Positions 1-14,600 of a DNA stretch of 64,000 nucleotides are shown piece after piece (position 1 is the first letter of the stretch; each line of letters opens with the position of its first letter). Origin of the DNA: Sipunculus nudus (lineage: Eukaryota; Annelida; Sipuncula; Golfingiida; Sipunculidae); NCBI GenBank assembly GCA_026874595.1, contig CM049310.1:69759556-69823555 (forward strand), in the 5' to 3' direction. The notes under the pieces were generated by a model, which was given only the letters and a program-made list of their open reading frames with translations, did no database searches and was not told the DNA's origin. A program made the position numbers and the translations under genes.

Positions 1-396
1 CTCTCACTCTGACCATGGAGATCTCATTCTGTCCCAATGGGCTGCCGTTACATGGGGGCTCAGCATGCAGTCGCCAGTGACAAATTTAAGGACATATTTT
101 GACTCTGGTTTTTTAAACTCTGGCTCTAATGAGACCTTGAAGATCTGTTTGGTCGTGGTAATTGGGGGATTCGACAACTTTTATGTTTTTAGTGTATGGG
201 TCCATTTGACGGTTCAAGCTCATACATTATCACAACATCAAACTCCTTTCGTTATAAAAAAAAACTTGGTCTTCTCGATGAATTTAAGGGGGCCTAATCA
301 GCTATCTGACCTTTATAAACTCAAGGTAATCCCTTGGAGCTTTTATAAAAATAGATCAGAAAACGAGGATATTACCGCTAACAGGCTGCTTATTTT

Positions 397-712
397 GTTT
401 ATATCAACGTGTTTATAATATTATAACAAATTGTACAAAGGCATCTGGCGGCAAGTTAGATCAACCAGAGCTCTGCAAATGGGGTTTTGCAAGTAACCTT
501 TCTATCTCCTCTTATATGCAATCTACCACCTTAGGTTACATGTTTTCACGTTTAACAACATTGCCGTGTTTACAAACACGTTATTGATAGACAAGTTCAT
601 ACTTACTTCACGGAGGCGAATTAAGAACCTTTAATAACCAGAATTACCCTTAGTTATTAATATATACACAGAGGAAGCCAGAAATCGCATAAATTCTTTT
701 TTCAAAAGGTAG
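397..712 (+). repeat. Dispersed repeat family A, copy 1
   Basis: This stretch aligns by eye along its whole length with 32680-33001 and, more distantly, with 18655-19023, all in the same orientation. Shared blocks include GTTTATATCAACGTGTTTAT, GGCATCTGGC.GCAAGT and AATATATACACAG. No coding potential or clear terminal repeats were seen; the class is unknown. Confidence 0.7.
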
Positions 713-762
713 TTGAATGAGCAGCTTTGATCAATAAAACGTCACTGCTTTGTAGCCGTAGC

Positions 763-1003
763 CCGTGTTTGTATGTTTTATTGTGAAACAATACACAATG
801 ATGCTGAGTCAGCAAAAAGAATGGAGAGAAGTAGGGCTTATGTCAGCATAGCAGCACTGACAGCAATGTTTTGCATCGAATCACAGCGAGATGTTTTGTA
901 TATTCTGTCTACATTTACTGAATGGTGGCTTGGCATCAGAACACAACTGAGAGCGATAATATCACACGGAAAAGCGCTTATGTGTGTATCGATAAAAAGG
1001 TAA
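763..1003 (+). repeat. Dispersed repeat family B, copy 1
   Basis: Similar to the reverse complement of about 3875-4110. Shared words are AATGATGCTGA, CAGCAATGTTTTGC, GAATCACAGCGA and AATATCACACGGA, ending in a GTATCGATAAAAA stretch. The two copies flank the visible part of gene 1 in inverted orientation. A 76-codon open frame here is repeat, not a gene. Confidence 0.65.
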
Positions 1004-1008
1004 AACAG

Positions 1009-1221
1009 AAGCGGATCCAGGGGGAGAGTCCAGGGGGTCTCGACCCCCCTTTTTTATCCGAAGCAATATTTTTTCTTAGGGTTACAGACAAAATTGTGCG
1101 GCCTGGAACCCCCCCCCCCCCCTTTCCGGAACTGGGGACCTTTTCTAAGGGTTTTCATAAGTTCTCCTGCGTATGACCCCCCCCCCCCCCCCCCTTCCCT
1201 TAAATCCTTGATCCGCCCCTG
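1009..1221 (+). mobile_element. Poly-C-rich non-autonomous DNA element, copy 1
   Basis: Starts near GAAGCGGATCCAGGGGG and ends near CCTTGATCCGCCCCTG, giving short inverted ends of the GGGGCGGATC type. The interior has C10-C16 runs and the phrase GGGGACCTTTTCTAAG. A second copy lies at 4368-4575. No transposase is present. An hAT-like origin is a guess from the ends. Confidence 0.6.
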
Positions 1222-1506
1222 ATACCCCGATACTTGTGAAAAGACTCCCAGTGATAAAATAAGAAATACTTATATAAAGCTTTCGTTTATAAATACTGGA
1301 CAATATCACTTATATATCTTTAGAGGTTTACCTTCAAATATCCTTAGTTTTCTTTATGGACAAAACGTGGAATAAACTGGAAGGAAATGTATAATTAACT
1401 TTGCTTACATATTTTTATACGTTGACCTTTTATTATTCTTCTTTTCTTAAATCAAATGCGAGGTAGACCTGAAGGGTTTAGGACAATACATGAATTCCAC
1501 ACCTAC

Positions 1507-2846
<1,340 letters not shown>

Positions 2847-3874
2847 GATCACGTAAAGAAACCGACCAATACTTCAAAAAGTAAACAATCTGAGGGGCGG
2901 AATATGATCAAATGGTTTATGTAGATATTACTCTGTCAGGACGTCCCCAACTGCCTAACTTGAATCATGCGATAACAGAGACCATTAAGTCCAATTGTGT
3001 CACGTGATAGTTGGCCTGTCTCTAACCAAGCAGGTAAATGGTTAATAAACAGGGTAGTAAGTGAAGTACATTGAAACACGGTTGTGCTCACATTGTGCGT
3101 TCGGACTCTATAAATAACAGCGGCCATAAACCATAGGGGTCAAAATTTGTGTTAGTCTGTTATCAGAAGTGGCCGAGGCATTCGCACTCGGGACATAAAA
3201 CTTGCTGTGTGGAAGTATACACTAGGCCATTCCTAAAAATAATTGTTTAAAGCAAACCGCGCTTCTCTTTCTTAGGAATCAGTTTTGTGAACAAGGACCA
3301 TGTCCTCAGTATTCACGTGAAAAATTGCTGCCTTTGCCTCTGTCATTATAAAGAAATAGCTATGTGTATTTACTATTTATAAAACAACATTTGGCTTTAT
3401 CAAATGAAACAAACCTGATGTCGTTAATTTTGACCATTACAATTGTAGTATTCTTCCTGCACACGTTCGTATTCCAGAGAATGAAATTCACAGAATTTGT
3501 CTCGATCGTTATGTTTCTAACAAAACTCATTTCGCTCGCTCGCCGTTTTGGTTCCATATAGTCCGTAGATCATTTCATTTTGTAGTGGCCTTGTTTAGGT
3601 GAAGGACGACACCAAGGACACGTGTACCTATACATGACACCTGCCCTGTCCTCAGAGTTGTTAGATGACAGGTACAGATAAACTGATAACCAATGAAAAC
3701 ACATGTACTATCTGGTACGGTAGGCTATGCAAAAGATGGGGTATTACTTGGAAAGAAACTGAAGTCGTATGTTGTTTCATGTCCACGGGTGTTTTTAATA
3801 GTGATAAAGAAGTCACATACACTTGCGTGAGCAAACAGATAGACACCTGGAAAAGATGATAAGTTAAAGTATAT

Positions 3875-4110
3875 ATGTTTTTATCGATACCCAAATGAGC
3901 GCGTGTCCGTGTGATATTTCCCTCTCGGTTGTGTTCCGATGCGAAGCCCCGATGCAGCACGTATACACATAATATACATAAAATTTCGCTGTGATTCGTG
4001 GCAAAACATTGCTGTCGACGCTGCCTTTGTTGACATCAGTCCTATTTATCTCAATATTTTGCTGATTCAGCATCATTGCGAGGACTGCCTTCAATAAAGA
4101 ACGATTTGAC
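3875..4110 (-). repeat. Dispersed repeat family B, copy 2 (inverted)
   Basis: Reverse-complement partner of 763-1003; see the shared words listed there. Confidence 0.65.
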
Positions 4111-4367
4111 GAGACGAGCAGAAAAACCTAATGAGAAGTGCGCCTGAAGTTGAAGGTCTTGCTCACCTCTTTCGACCAAGTTTGACAGTTCAGTAAATTT
4201 TTTTGTTTCTGTTGGTTTGGTTATACTTTTCTGTTTCGATGAACGTCTGTTTCTCTCATCTATCATATTTTTACCAAGAAATCTTGTGAAATAGTTTGAC
4301 CCCTTTTCCTACATCATAGATATTCACTTTTTTTAAATAATAAATAAATAAATGAAAACCAAAACCA

Positions 4368-4575
4368 GAAGCGGATCCAGGGGGGTCCAGGGGGTCCGGA
4401 TCCGCCCCCCCCCCCCTTTCCGCCGGGGCAACCTCTTTTATATAAACGGCCCCAGACCAATTTTTGCGTCCTGGACCCCCTTTTTCCCAGATCTGGGGAC
4501 CCTTTTTAAGTATTGTCATAAGCTCTCGTGGGTTTGACGCCTCCTTTTCTTAAATCCTTGATCCGCCCATTGAAA
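4368..4575 (+). mobile_element. Poly-C-rich non-autonomous DNA element, copy 2
   Basis: Same layout as 1009-1221: start GAAGCGGATCCAGGGGG, a C13 run, GGGGACCCTTTTTAAG near the middle-right, and end TTAAATCCTTGATCCGCCC. Confidence 0.6.
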
Positions 4576-4957
4576 CGGGGTTTTCCAAACCCAAAACACT
4601 TCAGACTCATACGAACTGAAGGACAATCGGAAAAACAGGAGTGGATCACGGTATCAGATATCTAACTCATACACACACAAACACAAACAGATAAATGTTA
4701 TTAATATGATAATTTATTTCTGATATACGTAATTACATTTTGGATAAAAAGCAGATAAATTATATTATGAATACAAAACAAAGTTTCCTGTGACCCAAAG
4801 TGAAAAGTAAACGCGTCGCAGAACATATGGTATCAGTTTTTCGTCATATCCTTGGAGTATGCTGGAGGTGTGAGCAGTGTGACAGCTGTTATTGTCGGGT
4901 CAGACTGTTTATTCACCGCTCATTCCAGAATGTTTATTATCAAATAAATAATAATTT

Positions 4958-5000
<43 letters not shown>

Positions 5001-5047
5001 CTGAAATGTTTTTGTTTGGCTGATTGTTTGTATTTTATACATGACGT

Positions 5048-5072
5048 GGCTTTATTGAATGCGGCTTTATTA
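5048..5072 (-). terminator. Candidate polyadenylation signals of gene 2
   Basis: On the minus strand two AATAAA hexamers occur at 5071-5066 and 5056-5051. The first overlaps the TAA stop codon (5072-5070) of gene 2. This implies a very short 3' UTR if either is used. Confidence 0.5.
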
Positions 5073-8000
5073 ATCAATGTTGAGTTTCCGGAATGAGTTC
5101 TGCGGTTCGTCCCTGGGCTTCTTCCTCATGTCACATGTCCACTTAGGATCGGAGTCGTACTTGACCATCGCCCGAAACTTAGGAGCGGCCAAACCTTGTT
5201 TGAAGTTCTCTGAGAGATGGAATCAAAGTTTTAGTCGTCGTGTCAAATTAAGCTTATCCATTAGACAGAGGAGGCTTAAAGTGGTTGACGCTTTAACTTA
5301 TATTTTAATATCTGGGTAAAAAAAAACCTTGCGGATGGACTTTCTTAGATTTTAATATGACAGAACTATAAACTGATTGGCAGAAATATCTAAATTTAAA
5401 AATTCTTTACCCCTATTCCCCTGCCCCACCTCCGAAACATTGTCCGAGGATTGTACTTAATTTTTTGGAGGGAGGTTGAACTCACCAATAATCTCCTTGA
5501 CGCTTCCTGCGTGTGGTCCAGTGTAGTCGTCAGGAAGGTAGTCTTCTGGCAGACATTCCATGGGAACGTGTTTATACACACCCTCAAAGTTGCTGCCATG
5601 CATAAATACCTGCGGTATAAAATGTATGTACTGTAGAGTTATGGAAAAATAATTTTAAAAATGTGTCTTCACTTCAGTGCTTCTCTTACGTCATGGTCAA
5701 ACTACAACTCCCGGACAATGTTGGAGATCAACACATTAACGCCGGGTTGATCTATGATGAAATTTTTATTCAAATACCTCAGCATGTTGTGGGACCAATA
5801 AGTTTAAGATATAATGAATTCGTCACGTTGACTATGATTTCACTTTTGCTGATTTATGAACATTCACTTACCCTGTCGCTGAACTTTTTTGACACGAACG
5901 GTTTTAACAAGTTGAACATGCTCTCAAACACAGGTCCGACATTGTAGAAATGGAAGGCCCGAAACCTGCCAGGCATATTCCCCTGGTATGCAGAAAAATA
6001 CCAATTATAATTACATGTTAAATTTTGCATTGCTTACGATATGCAAAATATATCCACAGGGTTGGCATTTAAGAGTTTATGTGTGCTCAAGTAACTGGCG
6101 CAGACTGCAAGATGACGCGGAGAGGTACACGCGGACAAAAGCCCCCAGTATTAACACGTATCACTGAAACCTGCCTAAGACAATATTCTCAAAAAGCGTA
6201 ATGTGGTAAACATCATATGGTGCACTTTATGCACGTATCTTTTCTTTATAAACGTCTGTTAATCAGCTAACTAGCCATCTGTAACCGGTGAAATAATGCG
6301 AACACGGAGACTTCCATCGTTTGGAATCAAAGTTTATTGCACAATCAGTAGTGTATTACTTGTGATTTTGCTTAACACGTCTCTATTCGTGACAAATATG
6401 ACAATGATCAGACTATCTGTGTATGTATTCAATGTCAGAAGAAGACAGTAAATAGAGACAGGAAAAAATAATTCAGCGAGGGAGATGACCATCTTCTCCT
6501 CGAACCTGTATTGGCTACAGAGCAGCATCTACACCGCTTTCATTGATGTAACGAAGGCATTTGGATATAAGGATGTCTTCCCAAGCTGGTTGGTGCCATT
6601 ACTACATTTCAGATATGACAGAAGGAGTGCAATGTGGCGGACCAGTCCACAGCAGTATCTCATTTTATTGACATACTTCGAAGGAATATTTCGTAATTGT
6701 CTTATTTCGAGCTTCTGTCATGCATTCCAAGCACCTTGTGACGTGTTTTACTCCACATTAGAACTGACGGTAAGCTGACTTATGTACGTCATCTCACTCA
6801 CAATTCTCGGGATGGTCAACGCATAAGACGCTGTCCTAACGTCAAACAACAAGGGACCTTGGGCTCCAGTGACAAATCGACCGCTTTAGTCCTGAGAGGA
6901 TAGACATACCTAGCTATAACTATGACTAATCTATATAAGGTGGTTACAGAGAAAACTCGCTAAAACGACCACCTGCGGATTCAGCCAAAGTGGTCGTCTT
7001 AGCGGGGTGGCGGTTAACCGAGACTTCACTGTACTTCTAACTGTGGTATGTACTTTATCTACCCTTTACCTGTATAGCTTTGGCCCACTTCTTCATGACC
7101 TCTAGACTGCCCTGTGCCGCGTGCTTAATGCCATAACCCGTGAAATCAAATATAAACACCAGGCCGTGGACCTGTGTCTCCTCGGACTGATACAGGTACG
7201 AGCCCGCGATGATGCCCGCTCTGAGCTGCTCGTCCATGCCGTAGATCTTGCTCTCAGGATCAACCATCCCGGGACGCTGGAACAACACGTGGCATCCGTT
7301 CTTGTCCTTCTTGGGGATAGGTAACATGTAGCTGTTCAACAAAAGGAATAATCCAGAGTATAGGCTAAAGCCTAGCGTACACGTCACTAAATTTGGCACG
7401 ATACGATTCCGTATAATTTCCTGCGGAAGGGGCTAGGATAATTACGTTAGCTACTGATCATGCCGTACGGGCAGGAAACATAAAGAAGGCTACTACAAGG
7501 AAAAAGGACTAAGCCACTGAAGCCGAACATACACATTATAAAATTTGATTACGATAGCATACGATAGGAAACTATTTACGATACGAAAACTTAGAACCAG
7601 CTCTGAAAAATAAGATGCGGAGCCAAGATCGAAGGACTCCGTATCGTTTTCGAACCTGCAATTTGCGATAGGAAGATGAGAAGCTAGGATTTCTAGTCGT
7701 ATCCTGCTTCATATTACACGTATTATAATTTCGTTACGTAGAAGCTGTACTTAGAGAGGATTTAGAATTGTACAAAATTAAGAAGTTTTCAGTCTATGCC
7801 AAGAACAACGTTTTAAATTTTAGAATTGCACAAATCCAGAGTTACAAATATACAAATTCCACTTACAACTACACAGACCACGATCAAATGCTCGTTAAAA
7901 TATACCCAGATATAAAACAGTCAATTGACAGTGGTCATTTATACTTGCCCAGGTTGGTCAATTATTCATAATGTAGTCGTCTGTGCAAAATGTATTCCGA

Positions 8001-10122
8001 ATACAACACCTTCATCTAAAACTCGATATTATCACTTCAAGTTAAAGTGAACGTTTGCATACATAAAGGTTATCTGTACTCAAAGTCATCACTGTATTGA
8101 AAGATGTCCTATGTAAACATAAAGGTCTATATTGGTCATCTGTACATAATTAAATGCTTATTGGCTGCAGGGTATGCCTCCATCCCTATCCGTGTGTGTG
8201 TTTGCGTTTGTTTATAATCTAACTCACACAATCTTGAACGGAATATCGGGAAATTTTCAGAGCATTTCGGGAATGGTCTGATTAATAATCGGTTAGATTA
8301 TAGTATGGATCTGACACATTATCTGGATGCGGGATGCTCAAAATCTGTGTTTTTGCTTTCACTTGACCGGCCCGTATTGCCAGCTTCATTAGTGCACGAG
8401 TTACTCTACTTATGTGAATTTTCATGAAGACGTTCCTGACCGCATACCTTCCTGGCGGAGGCAATGAAGGGTATTCTATATTGGTTTAACAGGAACTCTT
8501 ACCCGGTGTTGAAAACTTCAATCAGCTTCGGATCGAGAGTGTCGAGGTTCTTGAACCACTGAGGGTTCTCTGTTGCCATGGACACGGTACCTTCAATCAT
8601 TTTCCTTGCCCTCAGCTGACTGAACTTCGCTCCTCTTAAATATGCCAGCAAGTACCAGGTATCTGTTTCCATGGAAATAAACATAAATAATATTTATCCT
8701 TTTGCCTCACCTGATATTTTTGTGTGTTTTGAGGTAACGAGGTTTCTGACGCTTCAATTAAAGGGGCCCAATTACCTATAAAGCATGTTGAGTTAACACG
8801 GAAAATAGCTTCTTCCCTTTAAAATAAATCTGTATCTGACAAAATATTGCCTTGAAACCGTTTGTTCATTCCTGTAAACCAGTGTTAAAAACAGTCAGCC
8901 GGGCGCGATCGCAGGTGTCAACATAAACACTGCGTCGGGCCGTAGGCTGCGCGGAGCCACAACACGTGCCAATCAGGAGATGCCCTGACTGACTTTGCTA
9001 AAAAAATGTAATAAAATGTTCCTCCTGGCTGAAACACCGCGTGTTGCCCTCTTATTTGGACCTCCGGTCCTGCGGCCTTGTTATGGTGAACAAAATGTGT
9101 TTAACAACACGCAGGGCTATAACAAGGTGTTAAACAGTCGTATGCGAGGAAATGAGACTGAATGCTGGAATGGTTGTGCTAAAAACTTTTGTAATAAGCA
9201 AAAAGGAACTGATAGTGTGAAATAATAGGCATAATATTGCCCCTGATTATGACCCTTTAAACTGCGAGAGCATATAGTACACGACCCAAGGATAATTACC
9301 CCCCCCCCCCAGGAACATTACACGTTACCTTTCTTTCTCCATTTACAAATGCAAAATGTTGTCTATAACGTTTGATCCCTTTGCTTAGCATTGGATACTA
9401 GTGTTTCAACTTGGCACTATTTTTATCTGTTTATCTTAAATCAATTTATGAACTTTCTAGCTGGGCGATAATAATCATCGTAGCCACAGTATACCTATAA
9501 ATTCTATAAGAAATACTGGGCGATTACTGAATGTGTAATTTGATTTCCACGCAGGTAACATGCTATGGTCAGGCGAATATATTGTAAATTATAACAAAAG
9601 CGTTGTATTTTTTCTCCATTCCTTGCGCTTGACACAAATGTAACATCTGGGAATGGCAAATTATTCTTCCTGCTCTGTCAACAGGTGTAATTATGTTCGA
9701 TGCTTTATCAAGGTTGATAGACTTTTTTTGTAAATCAGTTTAGCTAACCCTATTGGTTGCACTGGAATTTTATAAATTTAAACCTTTTGGGATTCAGTTT
9801 AACAAGTTTAAAGTTCTCCTTCTACATTTCTTAAAAAAAACTTATTATTGTCTTGTCCCGAATTTCTTAGGGGTGAGAACTTACGTCGAAAATCGCTGTT
9901 CAACTCTCACTTATTGTACAAAATAAACTTCCCCCATGTACCTGTCCTGCAGTTGAGATGGGGTTGTTCCTTAATCCATTTTCTCAAAGTCTCTACAGCT
10001 CCCATGCGTTGTTTTGGATCTTCGTGCAGTTCACAGAGAGCTTTTTCTTGGGTCGGGCCATCAAAAGAACATTTGTACTCTCCATCCTCCGGCGGCCATT
10101 TGACCTCTCCTACTGCCGTCAT
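5070..10122 (-). CDS. CRAL-TRIO gene 2, complete (six coding exons, 325 aa)
   Basis: Complete lipid-transfer-type CRAL-TRIO protein. Exons on the minus strand: 10122-9942, 8662-8503, 7331-7070, 5982-5872, 5609-5486, 5209-5070 (stop TAA 5072-5070). Every junction is GT-AG and the frame is open throughout. The ATG at 10122 is chosen (A at -3); the codon three before it is GTG. Residues about 40-110 form the N-terminal helical CRAL_TRIO_N part (AYLRGAKFSQLRARKMIEG). Residues about 115-280 form the SEC14 fold (VHGLVFIFDFTGYGIKHA, then MPGRFRAFHFYNVGP). The C-terminus ends SFRKLNID, close to genes 3 and 4. By alignment from memory with human alpha-TTP, the basic residues that bind phosphoinositide (FPLKVRG, and the K and R of TEKIKER) have counterparts in MPGRFRA and KKFSDR. 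The last exon's middle part differs from genes 3 and 4 (KWTCDMRKKPRDEPQ). Ligand not known. Confidence 0.93.
6945..7033. mobile_element. Fragment of short Tc1/mariner-like element
   Basis: Ends GACTTCACTG followed by TA, and holds CGACCACCTGCGG and GGTCGTCTTAGCGGGG, words shared with the element at 40790-40830 and with 19205-19278. Lies in intron 3 of gene 2, 37 bp from the exon 3 donor. Confidence 0.45.
8225..8465. repeat. Dispersed repeat with CCTGGCGGAGGCAA end
   Basis: Shares GACGTTCCTGA and the CCTCCTGGCGGAGGCAA-like end with 22035-22255 and, more loosely, with 63140-63375. It lies in intron 2 of gene 2, ending about 35 bp before the exon 2 donor. Class unknown. Confidence 0.5.
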
Positions 10123-10558
10123 CGTAGCCACAGTATACCTGTAAATTCTATAAGAAATGTCTACAGTCGGATCTATATTCTTACAGATCCACCACTGCTG
10201 TTAACAGTAACCCACAATTTTTTTTATCTCCGATCGCCCGGTTAATATTTTGTAGAAAAAAATAGAAAAGCATTCACAGATTTAGGAGTTGTTCTTTTAC
10301 TCGTTCACCAGACCCTCAATTTGATCGTACCCATGTATCGGCGCACGTACATTAACTAACCGGACGGCTGACCGACCCTATAGTGACAACATTATAGCGT
10401 TATCTTCGTCTTATCAGTCATACCTGTTATGATATGAAGGGATACCTTGATCCCGTATATCAAGCCTTTCCTGGTCCTTAGCGGGGTACATGAAAGCCAT
10501 GTAACCACACGTTTTATCAAAGAAAACCATTAACATGTCCCTGACATTGCCCAGATCC

Positions 10559-10633
<75 letters not shown>

Positions 10634-11647
10634 ATATAATCAGTTAATGCAAAACTTAATTATAAAAAGATGTTTGGGGTTTGGTAAATGTATAAGTTTA
10701 AACATGCACCAAGGACAGTGTCTAAATATAAACATAAAACGGCTTTTTGTAAAGTAATCACAGCATTCTCTCACTGCATATTTACTGAGTCAATATTTAA
10801 CGAGAATAAAACAATAAATTCAAATAAAAACCATTAATGCTCATAATACCCTGTCGGTGTGTTCCTACTCTTAATGAATACTTTCATCAGCATGTAGATG
10901 TGAAATACAAGAATGAGAACCTTGCCAGTAAATTTCCTTTAAATGCTTGAGAGGAAATTATAAAATCAGCTGATATAAGCAGAAATTTACTAATGTTTTA
11001 AATATCATCATAAATTAAGAATCTCCAGTGATTATAACTTGGCAATGCGTGAATGTGGAACACCTCGGCATTCATAGAAAAGTTAAAGTTGTTTTTATAA
11101 AGAAGACCGACCGTGTGCATGATACAATTTTTAAGATGTTCTCTGTTAATCTTTCTCATTCTTTCGTCTTATAGATGTAATTTAGCCTAAAGTTATACGG
11201 TTTTGTAAGACTTCATGTGTGCTATTTGTGTTTGGCCATGATTTGATAGATACTAGAATTTTATCAGAGATGATTGATGACCGGGCGGGTTCATAGCACG
11301 ATGCACTCACCAGGCCAAGTGCGATTAAAGTCCGCTCGTCTGATAGTTTCTGGTTGAAGGTCTCACCCGCATTATATACAACAAGCTACAGAGCAGGATT
11401 TTACCCAGAAATACCGAACCTGGTATTTGTAGGTGATCTCACCAAGTCATAAAGATCTTTTTTAACTACAGGACGCATCCGCAAGGTGACTCCTCCAGAC
11501 TACATTTCAAGATTTGACAGGTACGTTAAAAAATTTCAACATTGTGACCAAATTCAGTATCAACATGTGCGAAATATCCCTGTTCTCTTTTCCAAATGAA
11601 TAACCTTGAATGGTAATTTATTGTTTACTGTTAAGTGGTAGGACATC
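10123..11647. promoter_or_regulatory. Shared head-to-head upstream region of genes 2 and 3
   Basis: The 1.5 kb between the two divergent start codons should hold both promoters. It contains a long (AT)n tract (10561-10628). On the gene 3 side, TTGACAG at 11514-11520 followed by GTACGT could end a non-coding exon that joins an acceptor at 11640-11641, just before the ATG. No strong TATA or initiator consensus could be assigned. Confidence 0.45.
10561..10628. repeat. (AT)n microsatellite
   Basis: About 33 AT units in the divergent promoter region between genes 2 and 3. Confidence 0.95.
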
Positions 11648-14600
11648 ATGACTGACGTAGACAACCTGTACCCCGAGGACGCAGAGTACATATGTACTCT
11701 AGACCAGACCAGTCAGGCTAAAGCACTGAAGGAACTCAACGAGGACCCCAAAGAGCGAATGGGAGCCGTGGAGGCACTGAGAGCATGGGTCAAACAACAG
11801 CCTCATATCAGGTGCAGGACAGGTAACCACGTGATCAGGAAAACACTTTCAATATCTGGATGATTAATATTCAGAAATATAGTGTATTTATTAATTATTA
11901 TAATTTGTAAAAACATGGAGGAATAAATAAAGTAGTCCCAATAGGTCTATAGGTAACATACAAAATAGGGAACAACTAAAAATATTATAGATAAATAAAA
12001 TGTACATTCTGGTTAAAATGAGGAGGCAGAAAACAAAATAGTCCCTCTTCCTATACCATGAAGTAAAATGTTAACTTGAATGTATATCAGCCATTGTTGA
12101 TTTGACAGTGATTAATTATGCATTATTGTCAGATACGCGATTCCTGCTGATGTTTCTGCGGGGCGCCAAGTTCAGTCAGCTGAAGGCACGTAAGATGCTG
12201 GAGGGGACGTTGAGAATGCAAACCAAAATTCCAGAATGGTTTCGAAACATAGACACCACAGACCCTAAGATCCTTAAGTTAGCCGGGGCTGGGTAAGTGT
12301 CATATATTGAAACACATATTACAAATAGTGAGCCCAACAGGGCCCTGTGGCAGACCATTTCAACGCTGGTTAAAGCGTATGGAGGACAAATCTACAACAC
12401 TTAATGGCGATGATCGTTTTACAGTCTCTGTTTTAATTATATATGAGATTAGTTTCAGTCTTTTTCGTTTTATTTTTTTTTTATATTTCGTGTTACAGAA
12501 CTGTGGTCCCATTACCGAAGAAAACAAAGGATGGCTGTAAGATACTTTTGCTTCGACCAGGTAAGATAAGTCCAGGAGAAAAGTCTTATAAACTGCATGT
12601 ATATACACATAGAAAAAGATATATCAGTGAATATGGTACAGTCCTATTAATATATCACTTTATAGAAAATGTCAACTTTAGAAACAGGAGAGCATGAGTT
12701 TAAATTTTATTTATAAATACCCCTCGTTTTGACTACTTGGCTTGAGGGATTCGGGTTTTTTTCAATATTTTGTTTAGCTTATGTGTGCTTTAAGGATAAA
12801 TAGACTTAACCAGTAGATTAAAGATACGATGTGATGAATTCAATCAGCTTATAAAACATGCATGGTTTCGTTTTGCAGTTTACCCATTTCATACAGACTA
12901 GAGACTAAAATACTGAGCAAAGGCTAAAATGACTAGAATGGAATGCATTCAGACTAAACATTTAATGACAAGACAATGAATATATACAAAAGTTGCTTCA
13001 TTGGTGACACAGGGTAATTAATCAAATTGTTATTGCACAAGTGTATATGGCCGTTTTCGCTATAAATGAGGCATGCCTCCGTGTTTCACACGGTTGGTTC
13101 CTCAGTTTCTTACCAGATGGCAGCAGCTCATAGTTCACATGCGATGGGTAGCTGACAAAATATTGTTACTTTAGCATGAATTTTCTTTCTGCAGACATCC
13201 TTGGAAATTATCGACAGGTAAATCTTTTATAACTCAGCCTAACAGTCTTTGGTCACAGGAAGATGTACATTACATCCCCTTACAAGCTTCTTTTGGCGAT
13301 AAACTATACACTTTATAGTTGTCGAGGGAGGGCCTTGTGCGGGGTCCCAAACCCCTCCATTTAGAGCGCTCGGCAAGCTCCTTAAATCTCTTTCGATTCG
13401 ATTAGTCTGTCCAATGATGGTATAAGACCACTTAAAGATCAGCTCTTATGATGGGACCAAATATTTACAGATGTTGAAAATGTAACACCATATTGTCATT
13501 TTTGACCTGGTTCTGAAATCAAACATAAATGCTTTCGTTTTATCGACATTTAACCGAAGATTATGTGCTTTGCTAACATTTAAACATGTAAATGTGCACA
13601 GTTTCTCCTTCTATATGAATGTTTATAATCAGTTGAAATGAGACCCAAGAGCATAGTGTCATCAGATTATTTCACAGTTTTTACAGCTCTCACTTTTTAG
13701 GAACAACTATTGAGGTAAATTGTAAACAAAGCTTGAGACAGAACAAAGCCTTGAGGAGTAACTGTATTCATTGTTAACCTATCAGAGCATACTGTCCTGT
13801 CCTTACTGTTACACACACGTGCGGACTTCTTTTTGAAAGATGTCTGAAATCAAGTGGCTCATGTGAGCTGGGGCACTCATGTTTTCATTTTAATCCAAAG
13901 CAGATCTACAACTGTAATAAAAGTTGGTGTGAATTCTATATAGAAAGAACCATTACATAAGTCCCAGTTTTATCCAAATGTTGGTATATGCAGTTTAGAT
14001 GATGGCATCCTCTACAGTTCTGTTCATTCTGTATGCAAACAGTACGTTATTCATGAATGAAGAATCAACAATTAATATCCTGCTTAGGACAATACTTTCA
14101 AAAGCTTTCAAAGCAGTTGGTGTGAATGCAACTGCCAGTAATCATCCAAATAACTCTTTCTAGGAACTGGTAGAAAAATAGCTAACTTCTGTAATGACGA
14201 ATTTTCTCAAGCTTAAGAAATTCATTAAACATAAACTGGAATATATCATATGATTCAAGGAAACGCATTTTGAAAATCATTAGTGGAAACCCAACTGCAT
14301 GGGTCAGGTGCATTCCTGATGTTGATTTTCCTGAAGCCTGACTTACATCCCCTGTAATAAATGGCACAAGTAATACCCTGACAATCATATGATTCACTCT
14401 TTTTAGGTGGATTAGAGACATATTAAACCAAGCGTAAACCATTGAGATCTTCTGAAAGTTTACATGTATTTATGATGATCAATGATGTGACATCACATTT
14501 AGGCCGTCCCATATTGGATATGTAGGATTAGATAAGAGAGCTGTGTAAGTATATAGGCATTTAACAGTCATCATCATTCCAGCTGCGATGAACCCCGACT

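Larger units (their letters stand above)
1..1506. other. Gene 1 intron or 3' region made of repeats
   Basis: No exon was recognised here. It holds a copy of dispersed repeat family A (397-712), a copy of family B (about 763-1003) and a poly-C-rich DNA element (about 1009-1221). If gene 1 is intact, its exons 4-6 lie further left and this is its intron 3. Confidence 0.55.
2847..5069. other. Intergenic region between genes 1 and 2
   Basis: Contains the upstream region of gene 1 and the 3' flank of gene 2. It includes an inverted copy of repeat family B (3875-4110), a second copy of the poly-C DNA element (4368-4575) and an (AT)n tract (4961-4997). The 2847-3870 part shows no recognisable gene or repeat. 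No convincing TATA box for gene 1 was seen. Confidence 0.6.

Noticed and set aside
773-1003. 76-codon open frame
   Set aside because: Same sequence family occurs inverted at 3875-4110; it is a dispersed repeat.
1-1506. Searched for exons 4-6 of CRAL-TRIO gene 1
   Set aside because: No sequence coding for the PGR.(K/R)AFHFYN or LPEDYLPDDYTGPHAGS motifs on the minus strand; they must be outside the window or lost.
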